Notes: a model not told the origin generated them from the sequence alone. 64,000 nt of DNA from Quillaja saponaria (GCA_029379385.1 CM055611.1:12966062-13030061); one strand, 5' to 3'; numbered from the stretch's first letter, positions 1 through 11,680 are shown. Translations and numbers: made by a program.

Positions 1-354
1 AAATTCTTGTTATATAGATATATTAAATGTGTGGTTCAAAATTATTCTTAGTAGTATTTTTGTTTACATACACGTGTTAATTATATTTTTTATTTATTTA
101 ATTTACTTGTGGTGGAAATTAAATTTTGATATATATATTTGAATTTACTTGGTCACAATATTACTTACTTTATGAGAGCAAATACACACAAAAAAAATTA
201 AAACATATACTAAAGTTACACTAAAATATCGAATTAAAACAAGCTTAGTTATACTATTATTTAAATAATTTGTTTATTTTATAACATAAATTTATACATT
301 ATGTCTAAAACTCGATTTTACGTTATCAGATTATCACAGTTTAAGTGCTAAAAT

Positions 355-505
355 ACTTTGAACTCAACGGTTAAGAGGTCTCTACAATGTCAGGAGTTCA
401 AGCTTGAAGAAAAAACTCTTGAGGAGAGGTAGCCAAAACTCTGAACAAGAAGAGGCTCACACCTAAACGACGCAAGATACTCATTAAAAAAATAATTAAA
501 AAAAA
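355..505 (+). repeat. Possible tRNA-derived SINE relic
   Basis: The stretch AACTCAACGGTTAAG at about 373 resembles a pol III A box. GGAGTTCAAGC, about 20 bp further on, resembles a B box, and the block ends in A-rich sequence near 485-505. No target-site duplication was found, so this could be chance similarity. Confidence 0.3.
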
Positions 506-700
506 GGAGTAATAGTAATCATCCAATGACTGCTTGTTAGGTGTTGCAGGGGCACACACCACACATGTGTGTTGTAAAATTTTAAAAAAAACTTTATACG
601 ATCAAATATCAGCTATGTGTCACATACATTATTTACATAGCATAACCCTACATTATAAACTACTTTTCCATGATTTTGCTAGCGAGCAATTAGAAAGAAA

Positions 701-795
701 TGGCAGAAGTGAAATTGAATACATGATATGTATATTTTTGTGTCCAAGTCACCTCTCTCTTATCTGCATAGCTCCATGCATGTACTTTTAAATAT
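701..795 (+). repeat. Dispersed duplicate of 5331-5421
   Basis: This block and 5331-5421 align along their length. Both start TGGCA.AAGTG, carry a CCAAGT-CACC stretch, and end TGCATGT...TTTTAAAT. No coding potential is visible. It is one of several block pairs that suggest segmental duplication around the BAHD gene. Confidence 0.5.
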
Positions 796-1577
796 ATTAT
801 GCTAAATTATACTTTTTGTTCTTATAATTTAAATGAGTTCAATTTCGCCTTTATATATTTAATTATTATAATTAGGTCCCTGTAATGTTAAAAGAAATGC
901 AATTGAGTCCTTTTTATTATATTCCATTCAAATTCCCCCATACTTACCACCATTCCTCCAATCCTCCATAGCGACCATCGCACAAGCTTTCTAATTCAAA
1001 CTCCAAATCCCTTACCTACATAGACCCTAACTCCCTTCCCTACACAAACCCATAATCATCATCATATCATTATTCCTCCATCAAATACCACTCTTACTCA
1101 CATACACAACTAACTAGCTTCTTTGTCCCTCAAGCTCAAATCCCTTCCCTACGCAAACACATAACCCCACAATAAGCATAGTTGGAAAGAAACTGGAGGA
1201 TAAGGGTCTGATTTTGCTAAGCTTTCATTTAGCTAGAATTTTTAGCATATTTGGCAGCTATTTACTAGGTTTGTTATAATTGTAAGAAGCTTAAATTCTA
1301 GATTCAAGAATTGTACTAAATTGACCAAGAATTTGAATGAAATTTCTAGTTTGTTATCTTAGTTTCTCTCTATTTTCCAGTAGATTAGGAGTAGTTTTCT
1401 AGGAAAAGTTATGGATCTAAGAAATCAGTCTTAACACCAACCTCTTGTAAATCTGCTTTCACATGTAAGTCTATTTGTGGAAGGAAGAAATTGGGATTTG
1501 ATTTAGAAAGCTTGTGTGATGGTGGTTATGGAGGATTGGAGAAATGATGGTGGTTATAGAGGAACAATTGTGATGCA
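796..1577. other. Non-coding interval
   Basis: AT-rich sequence with a C-rich, pyrimidine-biased stretch at 930-1170. No gene, RNA or transposon terminus was recognised. The short reading frames here have no family resemblance. Confidence 0.5.
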
Positions 1578-3439
1578 TAGGCCTGTGCAGGAATCGACCA
1601 AACCTAAAAAACCAGTCCGTAATCGACCCGGCAAGACTGAAACCCGAGAAGCCCATTGTTAGTTTTATTACTCTCAGACCCAGATTTATAGATTTGGCAG
1701 GTCAGTTAATAGAATTGGCTATAAAGAAAAATGGGAATCGATCAACTGACCCAACCGACAATTTTATTAAATTATTTTATTTTATTTTATTTTTTTATAT
1801 GTGAATTTACATTTTATCCCTTAATTTTTTTTTATTAGTGCTATTTCTCCTGAGTCCTCACTCTCACTCCTTGATTAAGTCAGTCACTCACCCGAACCCT
1901 AGCCATCTCAGTGCCTCACATTGTAGCGACCATTCTCATTGGCCATAGTCTTTGTTCATCTTCTAATATAGCCCTCTTCATTGGACCTTCATTTGTCTTC
2001 TCAATCGATCAATCCTCACATCGCATCTTCGTTCAACATTCAACAGCTTCTTGTCCATCTCTCAGTAAATCAAGGTAAGATTATTATTTTTATTATTTTT
2101 TTATTTAGGACTTATTCTATGTTTTTATTGTATTATGTTTAGATCTTAAACATTATGTGGCTTTAGGATTTATTCTGTGTTTTGGAAATTTTTTATTTTT
2201 GTTTTTGTAAATAGGCTTAGCTCTTCACAGGTCCTGCTTTTTTTTTTTCTTTTTCTTTTTTTAATTTTAATTATTTTGACCAAACATGTTCTAATTTATG
2301 ATCCTGTGTTTTTTTTGTTTATCCGAAGTTGGGCCTTGGGACCAAAAGGCTTACATAATCTACATATTAATATTATTACTTTCAAGTTATAAAATGATTC
2401 AATGATTCTTACTTACCTAATTTGGAGACATTACTTAAATTTTGAAATTGATATATATCCTCCTTCAACCAATTTTTTTTTTTTTTTTTTGATTAAATAC
2501 TGTCAAACAAAGAAACAAGTTTGTGTCTTGAAAGTTGAAATGAACAGCAAAGTCTTAAGGCAATTCTTTGAGATGGATTGGAAGCAGCTCACACAAAAAT
2601 TACTAAACATAAACTACACATCTTATATTGTGCATTTCCTTTTTATCGATCACACATTACACATCTATATTATTTTTATTTACTGCTTCTCAGGTCAAAT
2701 GGAAGAAACATGGACTGAAACAACTAAAGTGAAAATTGATAGAAGCAACTAATGCACATCTGTTTGATGCTGCTGCTATTTATGTTTCCTTATTTTATAT
2801 CTGGTTAGTGTTTACTATTTTGAGCTTGTGAAATGATTTTGAGGTTCTGACCCCTGGTTGACTTTTCATTATGAATGTGTATGAATGTTGTGTGGATGAT
2901 ATGTATTTGGTTAAATTTCATATGAATTTTTTTTTTTCTTTTTTTGACATAGATAGTATTTACATCAATCAATTATAGTGGGGCTCCCAATTCAGCTACC
3001 ACACAAAGGTGGAACAACTAACTCATAATTATATGAAAAATACTCACCACATCAATAAATGGGCATTCAAACTTGGGACCTCGTGGTTCCAGCACTTTTT
3101 TCTTAACTAGTTGAGCTAAGACCTCATCGACAATTTCATATGAATTTGATCAGGTTTTATTTGGTATTTTTTCTGCTATATTTTTATGTCCTATTACATG
3201 CCTTTTTGGGCTTAAAATGCAGATTAGCATGTAATTGGTCCATAAATTTAAACTAGCCCAATATTTTTTTCACCACCTCACAGACCGAACCTAGAAGCCT
3301 TATAGTGTTGTCAGCTGCAATTGTAACATGACCGAAAATAATTGTGCCGTAGTCAATTAGAGCAAATAAAATTTTAACTGTATCGGGTCGATCCTTAAGA
3401 AGGGCTAAAACCAACCGACCCGGCCCGATGAAAGGCCTA
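1578..3439. mobile_element. Degenerate non-autonomous hAT-like element
   Basis: The left end reads TAGGCCTGTGCAGG and the right end, reverse-complemented, reads TAGGCCTTTCATCGG, so both termini share TAGGCCT. Both flanks carry GC-rich CGACCCGG-type subterminal sequence. The flanking 8-mers GTGATGCA (1570-1577) and ATGGTGCA (3440-3447) match at 6 of 8 positions, as expected for an old hAT 8-bp target duplication. No transposase domain was seen inside. A SINE is nested at 2930-3131. Confidence 0.6.
2930..3131 (-). mobile_element. tRNA-derived SINE, minus strand, with TSD
   Basis: On the minus strand the element begins GTCGATGAGGTCTTAGCTC. It has A-box-like (TTAGCTCAACTAG) and B-box-like (AAGTTTGAATGCC) sequences and ends in an A tail, seen here as the T-run near 2930-2946. 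It is flanked by a perfect 16-bp direct repeat AATTTCATATGAATTT at 2914-2929 and 3132-3147. It is homologous to the plus-strand copy at 11471-11671. It encodes no protein and would depend on LINE machinery. Confidence 0.85.
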
Positions 3440-3962
3440 ATGGTGCATGCTGAGGAAGATAGAGAAAAGGTTTTGTTTATTATTTATTATTTATTTTTGT
3501 TTTTTGTTTTTTCGTACACTTTTCTTAAAAAATTAATACTATTTTCTTTAATTTTTTTTGTCTAAAAAATTAAAATTTTAATTTAATTTCGACATAAATT
3601 ATGTACAAGTCACGTGATTATTTTTCATTCATCAAGTATGTCATATGTGTTGTCTACTTTATCTTCCTATTAGCCATATTTAGTTTTGTTTGGTTAATTT
3701 AGATGAAATGTAATGGCAAACCAAAAATATTCTTTAGCCAATTAATTATACAGTTTATACACATGGTTAATTACTATTTTGTAGACAATTCATAAATTAG
3801 CTTGCCTCTAATTTATATCACTCCAAGTTGATTATATGACACAAAAATATAAATCTTATATAGGTTAAATTATATTTATTGTTTTTAAGTGTTATATATA
3901 GTTTTTAATTAAGAGTTTTGTCATTAGTGTAGTTGTTAAGCATCTACAAATTAAAATTTTGT

Positions 3963-4026
3963 AATATTAGGAAAATACCCAACATGTCCTGCTCAATATT
4001 GGGAAAATACCCAACATGTCCTACTC
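3963..4026 (+). repeat. 32-bp tandem repeat, two copies
   Basis: Two adjacent 32-bp units share GGAAAATACCCAACATGTCC (or nearly so), starting at 3963 and 3995. They differ at only a few bases. No function is evident. Confidence 0.8.
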
Positions 4027-4101
4027 ATTCTTCTGTACGCTCACGTGAACCACATCATACTTTCAAATCATCTAGCTTGGCAGATTTTAACATTATCCTT
4101 T

Positions 4102-4143
4102 CGCTTCCCGCTTTTCGCTTTTCGCTTTTCGCTTTTTCGCTTT
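4102..4143 (+). repeat. CGCTTTT minisatellite
   Basis: An imperfect array of a 7-bp CGCTTTT unit with small length variants. Confidence 0.8.
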
Positions 4144-4199
4144 CCACATTTATCGTATGGCTCATGATTTAATCTGCCGCTCCACCTGTCTATTTAAAA

Positions 4200-4570
4200 T
4201 GTATTTAACTATTAGCCAACAAAAAACTTGTACTAGTTAAGGACAGAGGAGACAAAAATTATAGAAATGTTCAGGTTATCATTATTACTTTACTTTTTTG
4301 TAAATTAGTACAATTATTGATTCCTTTTCTTGCTAAACTTTTTATTTGGTAAAAGACTAGGACCAGTGAAGATGCAAATATCTAAACTTTAATGTTTAAT
4401 ATATAAATAATTATTTTTTATTTTTTTGGTAAATTCTCATTTTCTGAATGAGATAGCAATTTAATAAGATAAGAGAATATATATCAGACATAATGTTAAA
4501 ATATATAAAATAGCATTTCATATTACAATTTGAATTAGTAATTTATTATGTATTAAAGCATGAAGTCATT
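4200..4570 (+). repeat. Duplicated block, partner of 10855-11470
   Basis: Ordered matches link this block to 10855-11470. They are ACAGAGGAGACAAAA versus TTTAGGAGACAAAA, TGTTCAGGTTATC in both, TACAATTATTGATTCCTTTT versus TACGATTATTGATACTTTTT, and GAGATAGCAATTTAATAAG versus GAGATAGTAATTTATTAAG. The partner is longer because it carries a MITE-like insert at 11061-11308. The simplest reading is a segmental duplication. Confidence 0.6.
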
Positions 4571-4787
4571 CAAAAGGACAAAAACATGAAGTCATGTGTT
4601 AAGATGAATTATTTAAAAAAAAAAATCAAAAAAAGGTTTTACATTTAAATTTTATATTATATTTATTTTCTTTTTCTTAAAAAACTTTACAAGTGTTTAA
4701 TTTCATATTTATACATATTAGAGTGGTTATTTTTTATTGACTAAATATACCATATAGGCTATTATCGTCATTCTTTGCCTAAGTTAG

Positions 4788-5312
4788 ACAGATGATAATG
4801 AGCCAAGCTAGCTCGTGAGATACTCGTTAAAGGCTATGATCAAGGCCGGCTCATTTTTTTAAAAAGTCGATCTTTAGCTTTATTTGAGCTCATTTAGTAA
4901 AACTAGCAAAGCTCATTCTTTTCAAAGCTTAGCTTGTGAGCTCGTGAATCAACTCGTTTAATATTATTTAATTAATTTTTTATTATTTATATATATATAT
5001 TTATAATAAATCTATTTATATACAAAAAACTAACTAAATTTTTACTTGGTTTGGTAATTTGTACAAATTAAGTACTAAATGGTATTGGATTCAACTCTCC
5101 TTGCCTACCAAATTTTTTTTAAAATTTTTAAAATATCTTTAAGAAACCTTGACGAGCCGAGCGGAACTTGAATATTTGATTATAAGCTTTTAATGAATTT
5201 AAGTTCGCGAGTCTAAAATGAATTCGAGCTGAGCTTGAACTTGTGTAAAATAAGAGAAGTCTAGTCGAGCATGGCCAAAACTCAGCTTAAGCTCAGCTGA
5301 TTGACGGTCTTA
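4788..5312. mobile_element. Possible MITE with GAGCTC-rich ends
   Basis: Both sides carry many copies of AGCTC and CGAGC words in inverted orientation (AGCCAAGCTAGCTCGTGAG on the left, CTCAGCTTAAGCTCAGCTGA on the right) around an AT-rich centre. This is the look of a common class of plant hAT/Mutator-type MITEs. No convincing TSD was identified. Confidence 0.35.
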
Positions 5313-5424
5313 ATGGCGAGCGCGTAGATATGGCATAAGTGGAAGTGAATATATCTCTTTTTCCATCCAAGTTCACCACCCTCTCTTGCCTGCATATCCG
5401 TGCATGTGATTTTAAATAATTATT

Positions 5425-5907
5425 TTTTAGTGGGTGTTGTAAAGTTATTGTCAAAATATAATATTTAAAAAAAAAAACAAATAATAGGTAATCGTAGTCA
5501 ATAACCATCATAATAAATAAGATAAAATTTTTATTTATTCAATCAATAATAATAAATGGTGAAAAGCTATGAGGCTTCAATTCTCTTGACGGTGTTTGAG
5601 GTGCTCCTTTACTTAATTGGGAGTTGATGCACTTGCCAAATTAATAATTTACTGCTTCGATTGCTACTCCCTTTAGCCTCAAACGATTTTGAGCTTCACT
5701 CGAATTCCTGAAATTATTATGCAATAATTACAAAATTTAATTATCTTTTAAAAATTTCAACTTAAAAATCATTTTCTTATATTGTTTGAGAAACTCACTT
5801 TTTTATTTTATATCTTTTGAGATATTTTATCAAAAACTGGTAAGTATTGTCACTAAAAAATAATAATATGTTAATTTTTTGTACACAAACATACTATTTT
5901 TCCTCTT

Positions 5908-5942
<35 letters not shown>

Positions 5943-8111
5943 CATATATTTATTTATTATTATTATTTTCTTAATTATTTCTCAAAATTCATTATTAATG
6001 AGCATTACACAACATCCTTTTTTTTTTTTTTTTACCATAACTTGATTATTTTACAAAAAAATAAAAATACATATTGTATAATATGAATGACATAATTCTT
6101 TTTCTTTTTCTTTTTTATTTTATATTTCTTTGATGTAATTCATCATGACACAAAATTTTACAAATATGTAAACAAATATTTAATTTGTCACAAAATTCAT
6201 GAGTTTTGTCTCATGATAGGTGATAATAAAAATAAATGTAAATGAAAAAACAACATAAAATAGAATGTCATATTAGTAGATACTCTTTAAAATTCATCTT
6301 AAACATTTAATTAGTAGAATAACTAAATAAATATTATAAAATAAAATAAAAAACTAGATTAAGAAAAAACAAACAATAATAATGTGTAAAAAAAACTAAC
6401 ATGATACTATTTAAGTGATTTTCCTCACTAATTTTTATAGTGTCTTAAACGATATAAAAAGAAAAGTGAGTATTTTAAATGATATAAAAAAATTAAAGTC
6501 GATAGTTAACTCCATCAATTATATAGTTAATTTATTACAAATATTAAGAAATATACATTAAATGAAAATAGCTTGTTAAGAAAAATCTAATATTATTAAG
6601 AATATATAAAACAAAAACTAAAAATTTTAAATATTATTTGTAACACTATATACGGTCGCAGATAATTGAAAGCTGAACCTGATAATGAAAATTCACCAAA
6701 ATCAATTCTTTATTGCTTTGTTCAGAAAATCTGATGCTCCTTGGTCCTTGCTTCTTTTCATTCGTACAATTATTGCTTTTGTCAGTACAACGGTACTTTT
6801 TGTTGGTTCAATTAAGACTCGTGTAAAATGATGCACAAGATATTAGAACTTCGTGTCTGTGTGTGACTGTGATGCAGGAAAAATAAAAAAAAAATGGTCA
6901 CAGCAAGGTTTGACTATTACATTTTCTATGAAAAATATTGATAAAGTGATTTGTTAGCTAGCTATGCTCTCAATCTTAACTAGGTATTACTTATTTCTTA
7001 GACCAAGGATTGTTAATTTAGTTTATATAATAATTTTGGCCTTTTGTGTTTTCTGCTTGAAGAATCTTTGCTTTGCTTATCTGGTCTATATGTCATTTTC
7101 TTATTAAATTACTAGTCACGTGTAACTTTAGAACTATTCATACAGTTTTTTAATTCAAAATTAAAACTTGGCAGGGCATTGTTTTTATATATTTGTTTCT
7201 TGTTTCAAAAATCGTACAAAAAAAAGTATGGTCAAAACGTAATTTAACAGTCTTAAAACAATACGTAATGATTAAATAGCAAGACCAAAATACCACCAAA
7301 GACCTATATTTCTTAAGAGCAAATAATAAACATTTTCAGATTATTATTATTATTATTTCTCCTACAATATTTTTTTATCTTTTTTTTTTTCAGTGGACAA
7401 CTTGAAATACATAGAGGGTTAATTTATTGCTGAATAATAACAATCAATTTAGCATATTGTCTAAAAAAATAATAATAATATAAGATTATTCAGTTAATTT
7501 TATCTAATATTTATAATATAAATTATATTAATGACCCATTCTTATATTGACAATTATATTATAAAATATTTTATTTACTTTTGTTTGTAGTTTGAAATCA
7601 TATAAATACTTGAATGGTCCAACAACTTCTTATCTTTTTAGTTTTTTCATGTGAACCGTGCAAAAAATATTTTTATATTCGTAAAATTAGAAAAAAAATT
7701 GTGAAAGTGCCAAAAGTCATAATTTCGGAGTCTTAAAAAATAAAGTTGGTGACTATGTTCAGAGGAAAAGTAAAAAAAAAATGGTGACTACAACTTGAAA
7801 TTTGAAATTGAAAATGGTCTCTTATAGGCCCCTCTAAGCTGTGCGAATGGAAGTCATATATGACTCCTCCTATGGTAATTATTTTTTAAGGTAATATAGT
7901 AAGTAGAAGAATATATAAATGATTAAATGACATTTAAGACCCTCTTCGAGTGTTAATCCACCCAATTTTTAGTGGGCACTTATTGATAAATTCTAGAAAA
8001 TATTATATTTTTAATCAAACTTAAATTTACTTGAGTATGAGCTGATAATTTATTATAATATAATACATGGATAAAATTTAATTACCAGAGTGAAGATATA
8101 TATAATAATTA
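5425..8111. other. Non-coding AT-rich interval
   Basis: No gene was recognised. It contains a long (TA)n tract at about 5909-5938 and many homopolymer runs. A short piece near 7880-7930 resembles the duplicated block at 11330-11400. Everything else is unassigned. Confidence 0.5.
5909..5938. repeat. (TA)n microsatellite
   Basis: An uninterrupted alternating TA tract of about 30 bp. Confidence 0.9.
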
Positions 8112-8403
8112 AAGCAAATTATAAATTACACTTTTTTCTCTGAGGTTTGGTGAAATATATTAAGATCAAAAGTTTGAGAAAATCGACATTCTCCTCATTT
8201 GAATAGATGCAAAAACTAATGGTGTTACAAAATAATTTGAATAAAATACTAAAAAGTACTGATTGTATAAACAAAGTACCAAAATAAATTTGTAATATTG
8301 TTAACTTTTTCATCAATCCAAGCGAGGAAGGTGTCGATTTTTCCAAACTTTGGATCTTAGTGTTATTTCACCAAATCTCAAGGAATAAGAATGTAATTTA
8401 CTC
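8112..8403. mobile_element. MITE with long terminal inverted repeats
   Basis: The first and last ~70 bp are inverted copies. The left carries AAATTACACTTTTTTCTC then GAGGTTTGGTGAAATA; the right, reverse-complemented, carries AAATTACATTCTTATTCC then GAGATTTGGTGAAATA. Both continue into AAGATC-AAAGTTTG and AAATCGACA. The flanks TAATAATTA (8103-8111) and TAATAATGA (8404-8412) match at 8 of 9 positions, pointing to a Mutator-type 9-bp TSD. Related ends appear at 54245-54320 and 58105-58165. Confidence 0.65.
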
Positions 8404-8441
8404 TAATAATGAATACAACTTTAGCTAACATTATAACTCAT

Positions 8442-8450
8442 CTATATATA
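8442..8450 (+). promoter_or_regulatory. TATA box of the BAHD gene
   Basis: CTATATATA lies 90 bp upstream of the ATG at 8532. This is compatible with transcription starting around 8475 and a short 5' leader. It is the best TATA candidate close to the start codon, and it lies only 39 bp downstream of the MITE end. Confidence 0.55.
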
Positions 8451-8531
8451 TTAACTATCATGTTATCAACAAGTAAAACATCCATTGCTTCCCCTCTCTA
8501 ACTAGCTACAAACAATTTAATAGTAGAGAAG

Positions 8532-9848
8532 ATGAAGCTTCAACTTGAATTGCTTTCCAAAGAATTTATCAAACCTTCTTCACCAACTCCTAAAACCCTT
8601 CGCCATTATCAACTCTCTTTCCTCGACCAAATTGCTCCTCATCTCTACAATCCTATGGTCTACTTCTTTGCTCCAAAATTGGATTCCACCGAAATCTCCA
8701 CCCGACTTAAGGAATCCTTATCCAACATCTTAACTCATTACTATCCATTTGCCGGACGAATCCGAGATGATAAATTCATAGACTGCAATGACGAGGGCAT
8801 CCCTTATGTGGAAGCCAGAGTCAATATCAAACTAAACGATTTTCTTGATAATCCTGCACCTGGGGAACTCAACACGTTGCTTCCTTGTAAACTACGTGAT
8901 GCTGCTGAATCTAATATAACCCTTGGAGTCCAACTTAGTGTTTTTGGTTGTGGTGGAATTGCCATTGGTTTTTGCACTTCCCACAAGATTTCAGATGGAT
9001 TGTCACTTTCTGTTTTTGTAAGTAGTTGGGCTGCTTTGTCACGTGGACAGGTAGATCTTGTGAGACCAGATTTTGTCTCTGCCACATTGTTCCCACCAAA
9101 GAGTAACACATGTGGATTTGATCCCGACGTTTATATCACAAAGAATGATACCATCACAAAGAGGTTTGTATTTGATAGCTCTGCTATAGGAACTTTTAAG
9201 GCAAAATATGCTGATAATTTACGAAAATTAACAAGCTTGGAGATTAACATTAAATCCCCTTCACGGGTAGAGGCCTTAACAGCTTTCATATGGGGTCGGT
9301 TTTTGAATTCCATTCATGGAGATCAGTTAGAATCTGAGTTGTATGCGTTAGTTCACAATGTCAACCTTCGTCCGAAGATCGATCCACCATTGCCACAACA
9401 TTCCTTTGGAAACTATTCTGCAGTAGTTGTCCAAACATCTACTGGATCAGAAGTTGTGTACAATGGGTTGGTGAGGCAGTTAATGGATAAAATAAAGAAA
9501 ATCGACGATGATTATATAAATAAAATTCGAGAGGGTGGTGAGGAATACATAAAACCTCTTAATGAAGCTTCTGATTTATGTTCCATGACAGAAAGGGTTC
9601 AGCTTGAATTCACTAGTTTATGCAGGTTTCCTTTGTATGATACTGATTTTGGTTGGGGGAAGCCTATATGGGTAGGAATGGCTGCTTATGCCTTTGAAAA
9701 TTTCATTTTTCTTTTGGACAACAAACTGGATGGCATTGAAGCATACATTACCTTAAAGACTGTTGACATGTTTAAACTGGAACAAGACGAGGAATTCCTC
9801 GCATATGTTTCTCCCACTGGATCGAAGTTGCTGAAAGATTACCTTTAG
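8532..9848 (+). CDS. BAHD acyltransferase, vinorine-synthase-like
   Basis: An intact single-exon reading frame of 438 residues, the usual length for BAHD acyl-CoA-dependent acyltransferases. The catalytic HxxxD motif is H151-K-I-S-D155, inside the typical CTSHKISDG context. The structural DFGWG motif is at residues 372-376, followed by GKP. The central segment NVNLRPKIDPPLPQHSFGN is also typical of the family. These cytosolic enzymes transfer acyl groups from CoA to alcohols or amines in specialised metabolism. The overall look, including YPFAGRI near the N terminus, resembles the vinorine synthase / alcohol acyltransferase clade, but the substrate cannot be read from sequence. The start is supported by a TATA box 90 bp upstream and by the N-terminal pattern. 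A polyadenylation-type AATAAA follows 43 bp after the stop. The gene lies between MITEs, and its 3' end recurs at 15737-15890 as a gene-less relic. Confidence 0.93.
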   Translation: MKLQLELLSKEFIKPSSPTPKTLRHYQLSFLDQIAPHLYNPMVYFFAPKLDSTEISTRLKESLSNILTHYYPFAGRIRDDKFIDCNDEGIPYVEARVNIKLNDFLDNPAPGELNTLLPCKLRDAAESNITLGVQLSVFGCGGIAIGFCTSHKISDGLSLSVFVSSWAALSRGQVDLVRPDFVSATLFPPKSNTCGFDPDVYITKNDTITKRFVFDSSAIGTFKAKYADNLRKLTSLEINIKSPSRVEALTAFIWGRFLNSIHGDQLESELYALVHNVNLRPKIDPPLPQHSFGNYSAVVVQTSTGSEVVYNGLVRQLMDKIKKIDDDYINKIREGGEEYIKPLNEASDLCSMTERVQLEFTSLCRFPLYDTDFGWGKPIWVGMAAYAFENFIFLLDNKLDGIEAYITLKTVDMFKLEQDEEFLAYVSPTGSKLLKDYL

Positions 9849-9890
9849 AACAAGGAGTCCGGGCCACGCAGGCAGATGGACTGAAGCTTT

Positions 9891-9896
9891 AATAAA
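9891..9896 (+). terminator. Polyadenylation-type signal of the BAHD gene
   Basis: AATAAA lies 43 bp after the BAHD stop codon and is retained in the duplicated 3' relic near 15799. A second AATAAA near 10055 is an alternative. Confidence 0.5.
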
Positions 9897-10854
9897 CTGT
9901 ATTTCTATGCTTTCATTTTTTATTTTATTTTTTTAAATTTTTTGTTTTGATATTGTGACACCAACTCACCTAGGGGCCGTGGACGAGGTCCAAAGACTTG
10001 TATGCTTGAGCTATATGTTGTTTGGAAATTGGAATGTACCTTCATTCACCTAAAATAAAGGTTCTTATATTTAACGTTTCTATACATATATCATGTGGCA
10101 AAATTAATTAGACTAATGTTGCAAGAGTTTTCATGTACACTTCCTTCCCTCTGGTTGCTGGCAGAAGTTATAATTTTTAATATTAAAAGCCCTTGTTTTA
10201 TTTCTCTTATCCTCTATCACCGCTCACCTTCATCCTTGCCCAACGGCCGTTCTTTCAATTGCATCCAGGGGCAGAATCAGAATTTACATATATAGTTCAA
10301 ATGACAACGTGCATGATATTAATTTTTTATTTAAAATTAACAATTTATATTAATAATTTATTTTCTTATCCTAAATCTTTCTATTTAATTTGATTTATGA
10401 ACTTTGGACGTGCTGATAACAGATGGCTGAAATATCTGGAAATAATAAATGTGTTGAGATCAACTTCAATTATCAATAATGATCCTCACTTTCCAATAGA
10501 GAATTTTCAAAGCATATCAATTCTCATCCGTTGTTTCAATAAATAAATGTAGAACATGAGCTACTACAAATTTTAATCAATAAAAAAATTTATTGTTACA
10601 TACAATAGCTCGAATATCCATGGTTGACGTAATTGATAAAGATGAAAAAGTGGAAAATACCTTCACGTTCATGCAAATATTTCCCCATTGGTTTAACCTG
10701 ACACCAGATTAGATTGTTGAGAAACTAAAATAAACTATATTATCAAATCATTGGTTTAACATTATTCTCTTTCAAACTTGATTGACTTAAATAAGCAATT
10801 AACTAACAAATTTTTTGTACTTAGCAAATTAATTAACTTTATCTTTTCGCATTT

Positions 10855-11470
10855 GCCAGCTATCTATTTATAGTTAGTCAATTATCAACAAACAACTGCC
10901 ATTTATTGTTTTTTTCTTTATTCTGAACAACTCGAATTAGTTTAGGAGACAAAATTATTAGTGTGTTCAGGTTATCCTTTATTTCTTTTTCTCGTATAAA
11001 TCTTATTACTTTTTTTAGTACGATTATTGATACTTTTTCTAGTTAAATATGTAAAGAAATCGTTTGACACATCGTATAAAAATAACTGAATAGTATAAAA
11101 TTATTCAATTATACAGTTGACAAAATTATACAATATTTGATAGTAACCTATTAGCATAAACTTATACTATTGATCCCATTTTATATCATGTCTGACAACA
11201 TAAAATTATATAATAGACAATAATATAGCAACAGAGTAATTATACAGTCTGATACATTGTATAATCTTATATTATACAATTCAATATTTATGGGCCAAAC
11301 AAGCCCTTATTGGGTAAGACTATTGTAAAAATGAGATAGTAATTTATTAAGGTAAGAAAATAAAAGAGATAGCGTTAAAATATACAAATGATTAAATGAT
11401 ATTTCTTATTATAATTTTTTTTTTTGGTACATGTTATAATTTGAGTTAGTAATTTATTATGTTTAAATGC
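10855..11470 (+). repeat. Duplicated block, partner of 4200-4570
   Basis: It shares an ordered series of near-identical words with 4200-4570, with a MITE-like segment (11061-11308) interrupting it and a SINE immediately after it. Confidence 0.6.
11061..11308. mobile_element. AT-rich MITE
   Basis: The left side starts CGTTTGACACATCGTATAA. The right side, reverse-complemented, reads GGGCTTGTTTGGCCCATAAA and then ATTGTATAAT. These are loose inverted ends enclosing repeated ATTATAC/GTATAAT words. The partner block 4200-4570 lacks it, which supports insertion. A related piece is at 16204-16420. Confidence 0.45.
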
Positions 11471-11671
11471 TGATGAGGTCTTAGCTTAATTGGTTAATAC
11501 GGAGATATTGGAACCACAAGGTTCCAGGTTTAAATCTCCTTCTGTTGATATGGTGAATATTTTTCATATAATGATGAGTTAGTTGTTCCACTCTTATGTG
11601 ATAGTTAAATTGGGAGGCCCCTACTGTAATTGATTGATGTGTAAATACTATCTATGTCAAAAAAAAAAAAA
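11471..11671 (+). mobile_element. tRNA-derived SINE, plus strand, with TSD
   Basis: It starts TGATGAGGTCTTAGCTTAAT. A-box-like TTAGCTTAATTGG is at 11481, B-box-like GGTTTAAATCTCC is at about 11527, and the element ends in a pure A tail (about 11659-11671). A 20-bp direct repeat with one mismatch flanks it: 11451-11470 and 11672-11691, both containing ATGTTTAAATGC. It is the same family as the minus-strand copy at 2930-3131. Confidence 0.87.
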
Positions 11672-11680
11672 AATTTATCA

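Noticed and set aside
1471..1656. Minus-strand 61-codon frame
   Set aside because: It spans the left end of the hAT-like element and has low-complexity composition; no support.
8804..9109. Minus-strand frames within the BAHD gene (also 9131-9313) and the plus frame 8545-8733
   Set aside because: Shadows of the BAHD coding sequence.
10530..10690. Possible third SINE near 10610
   Set aside because: Weak A/B-box resemblance only, with no tail or target duplication.
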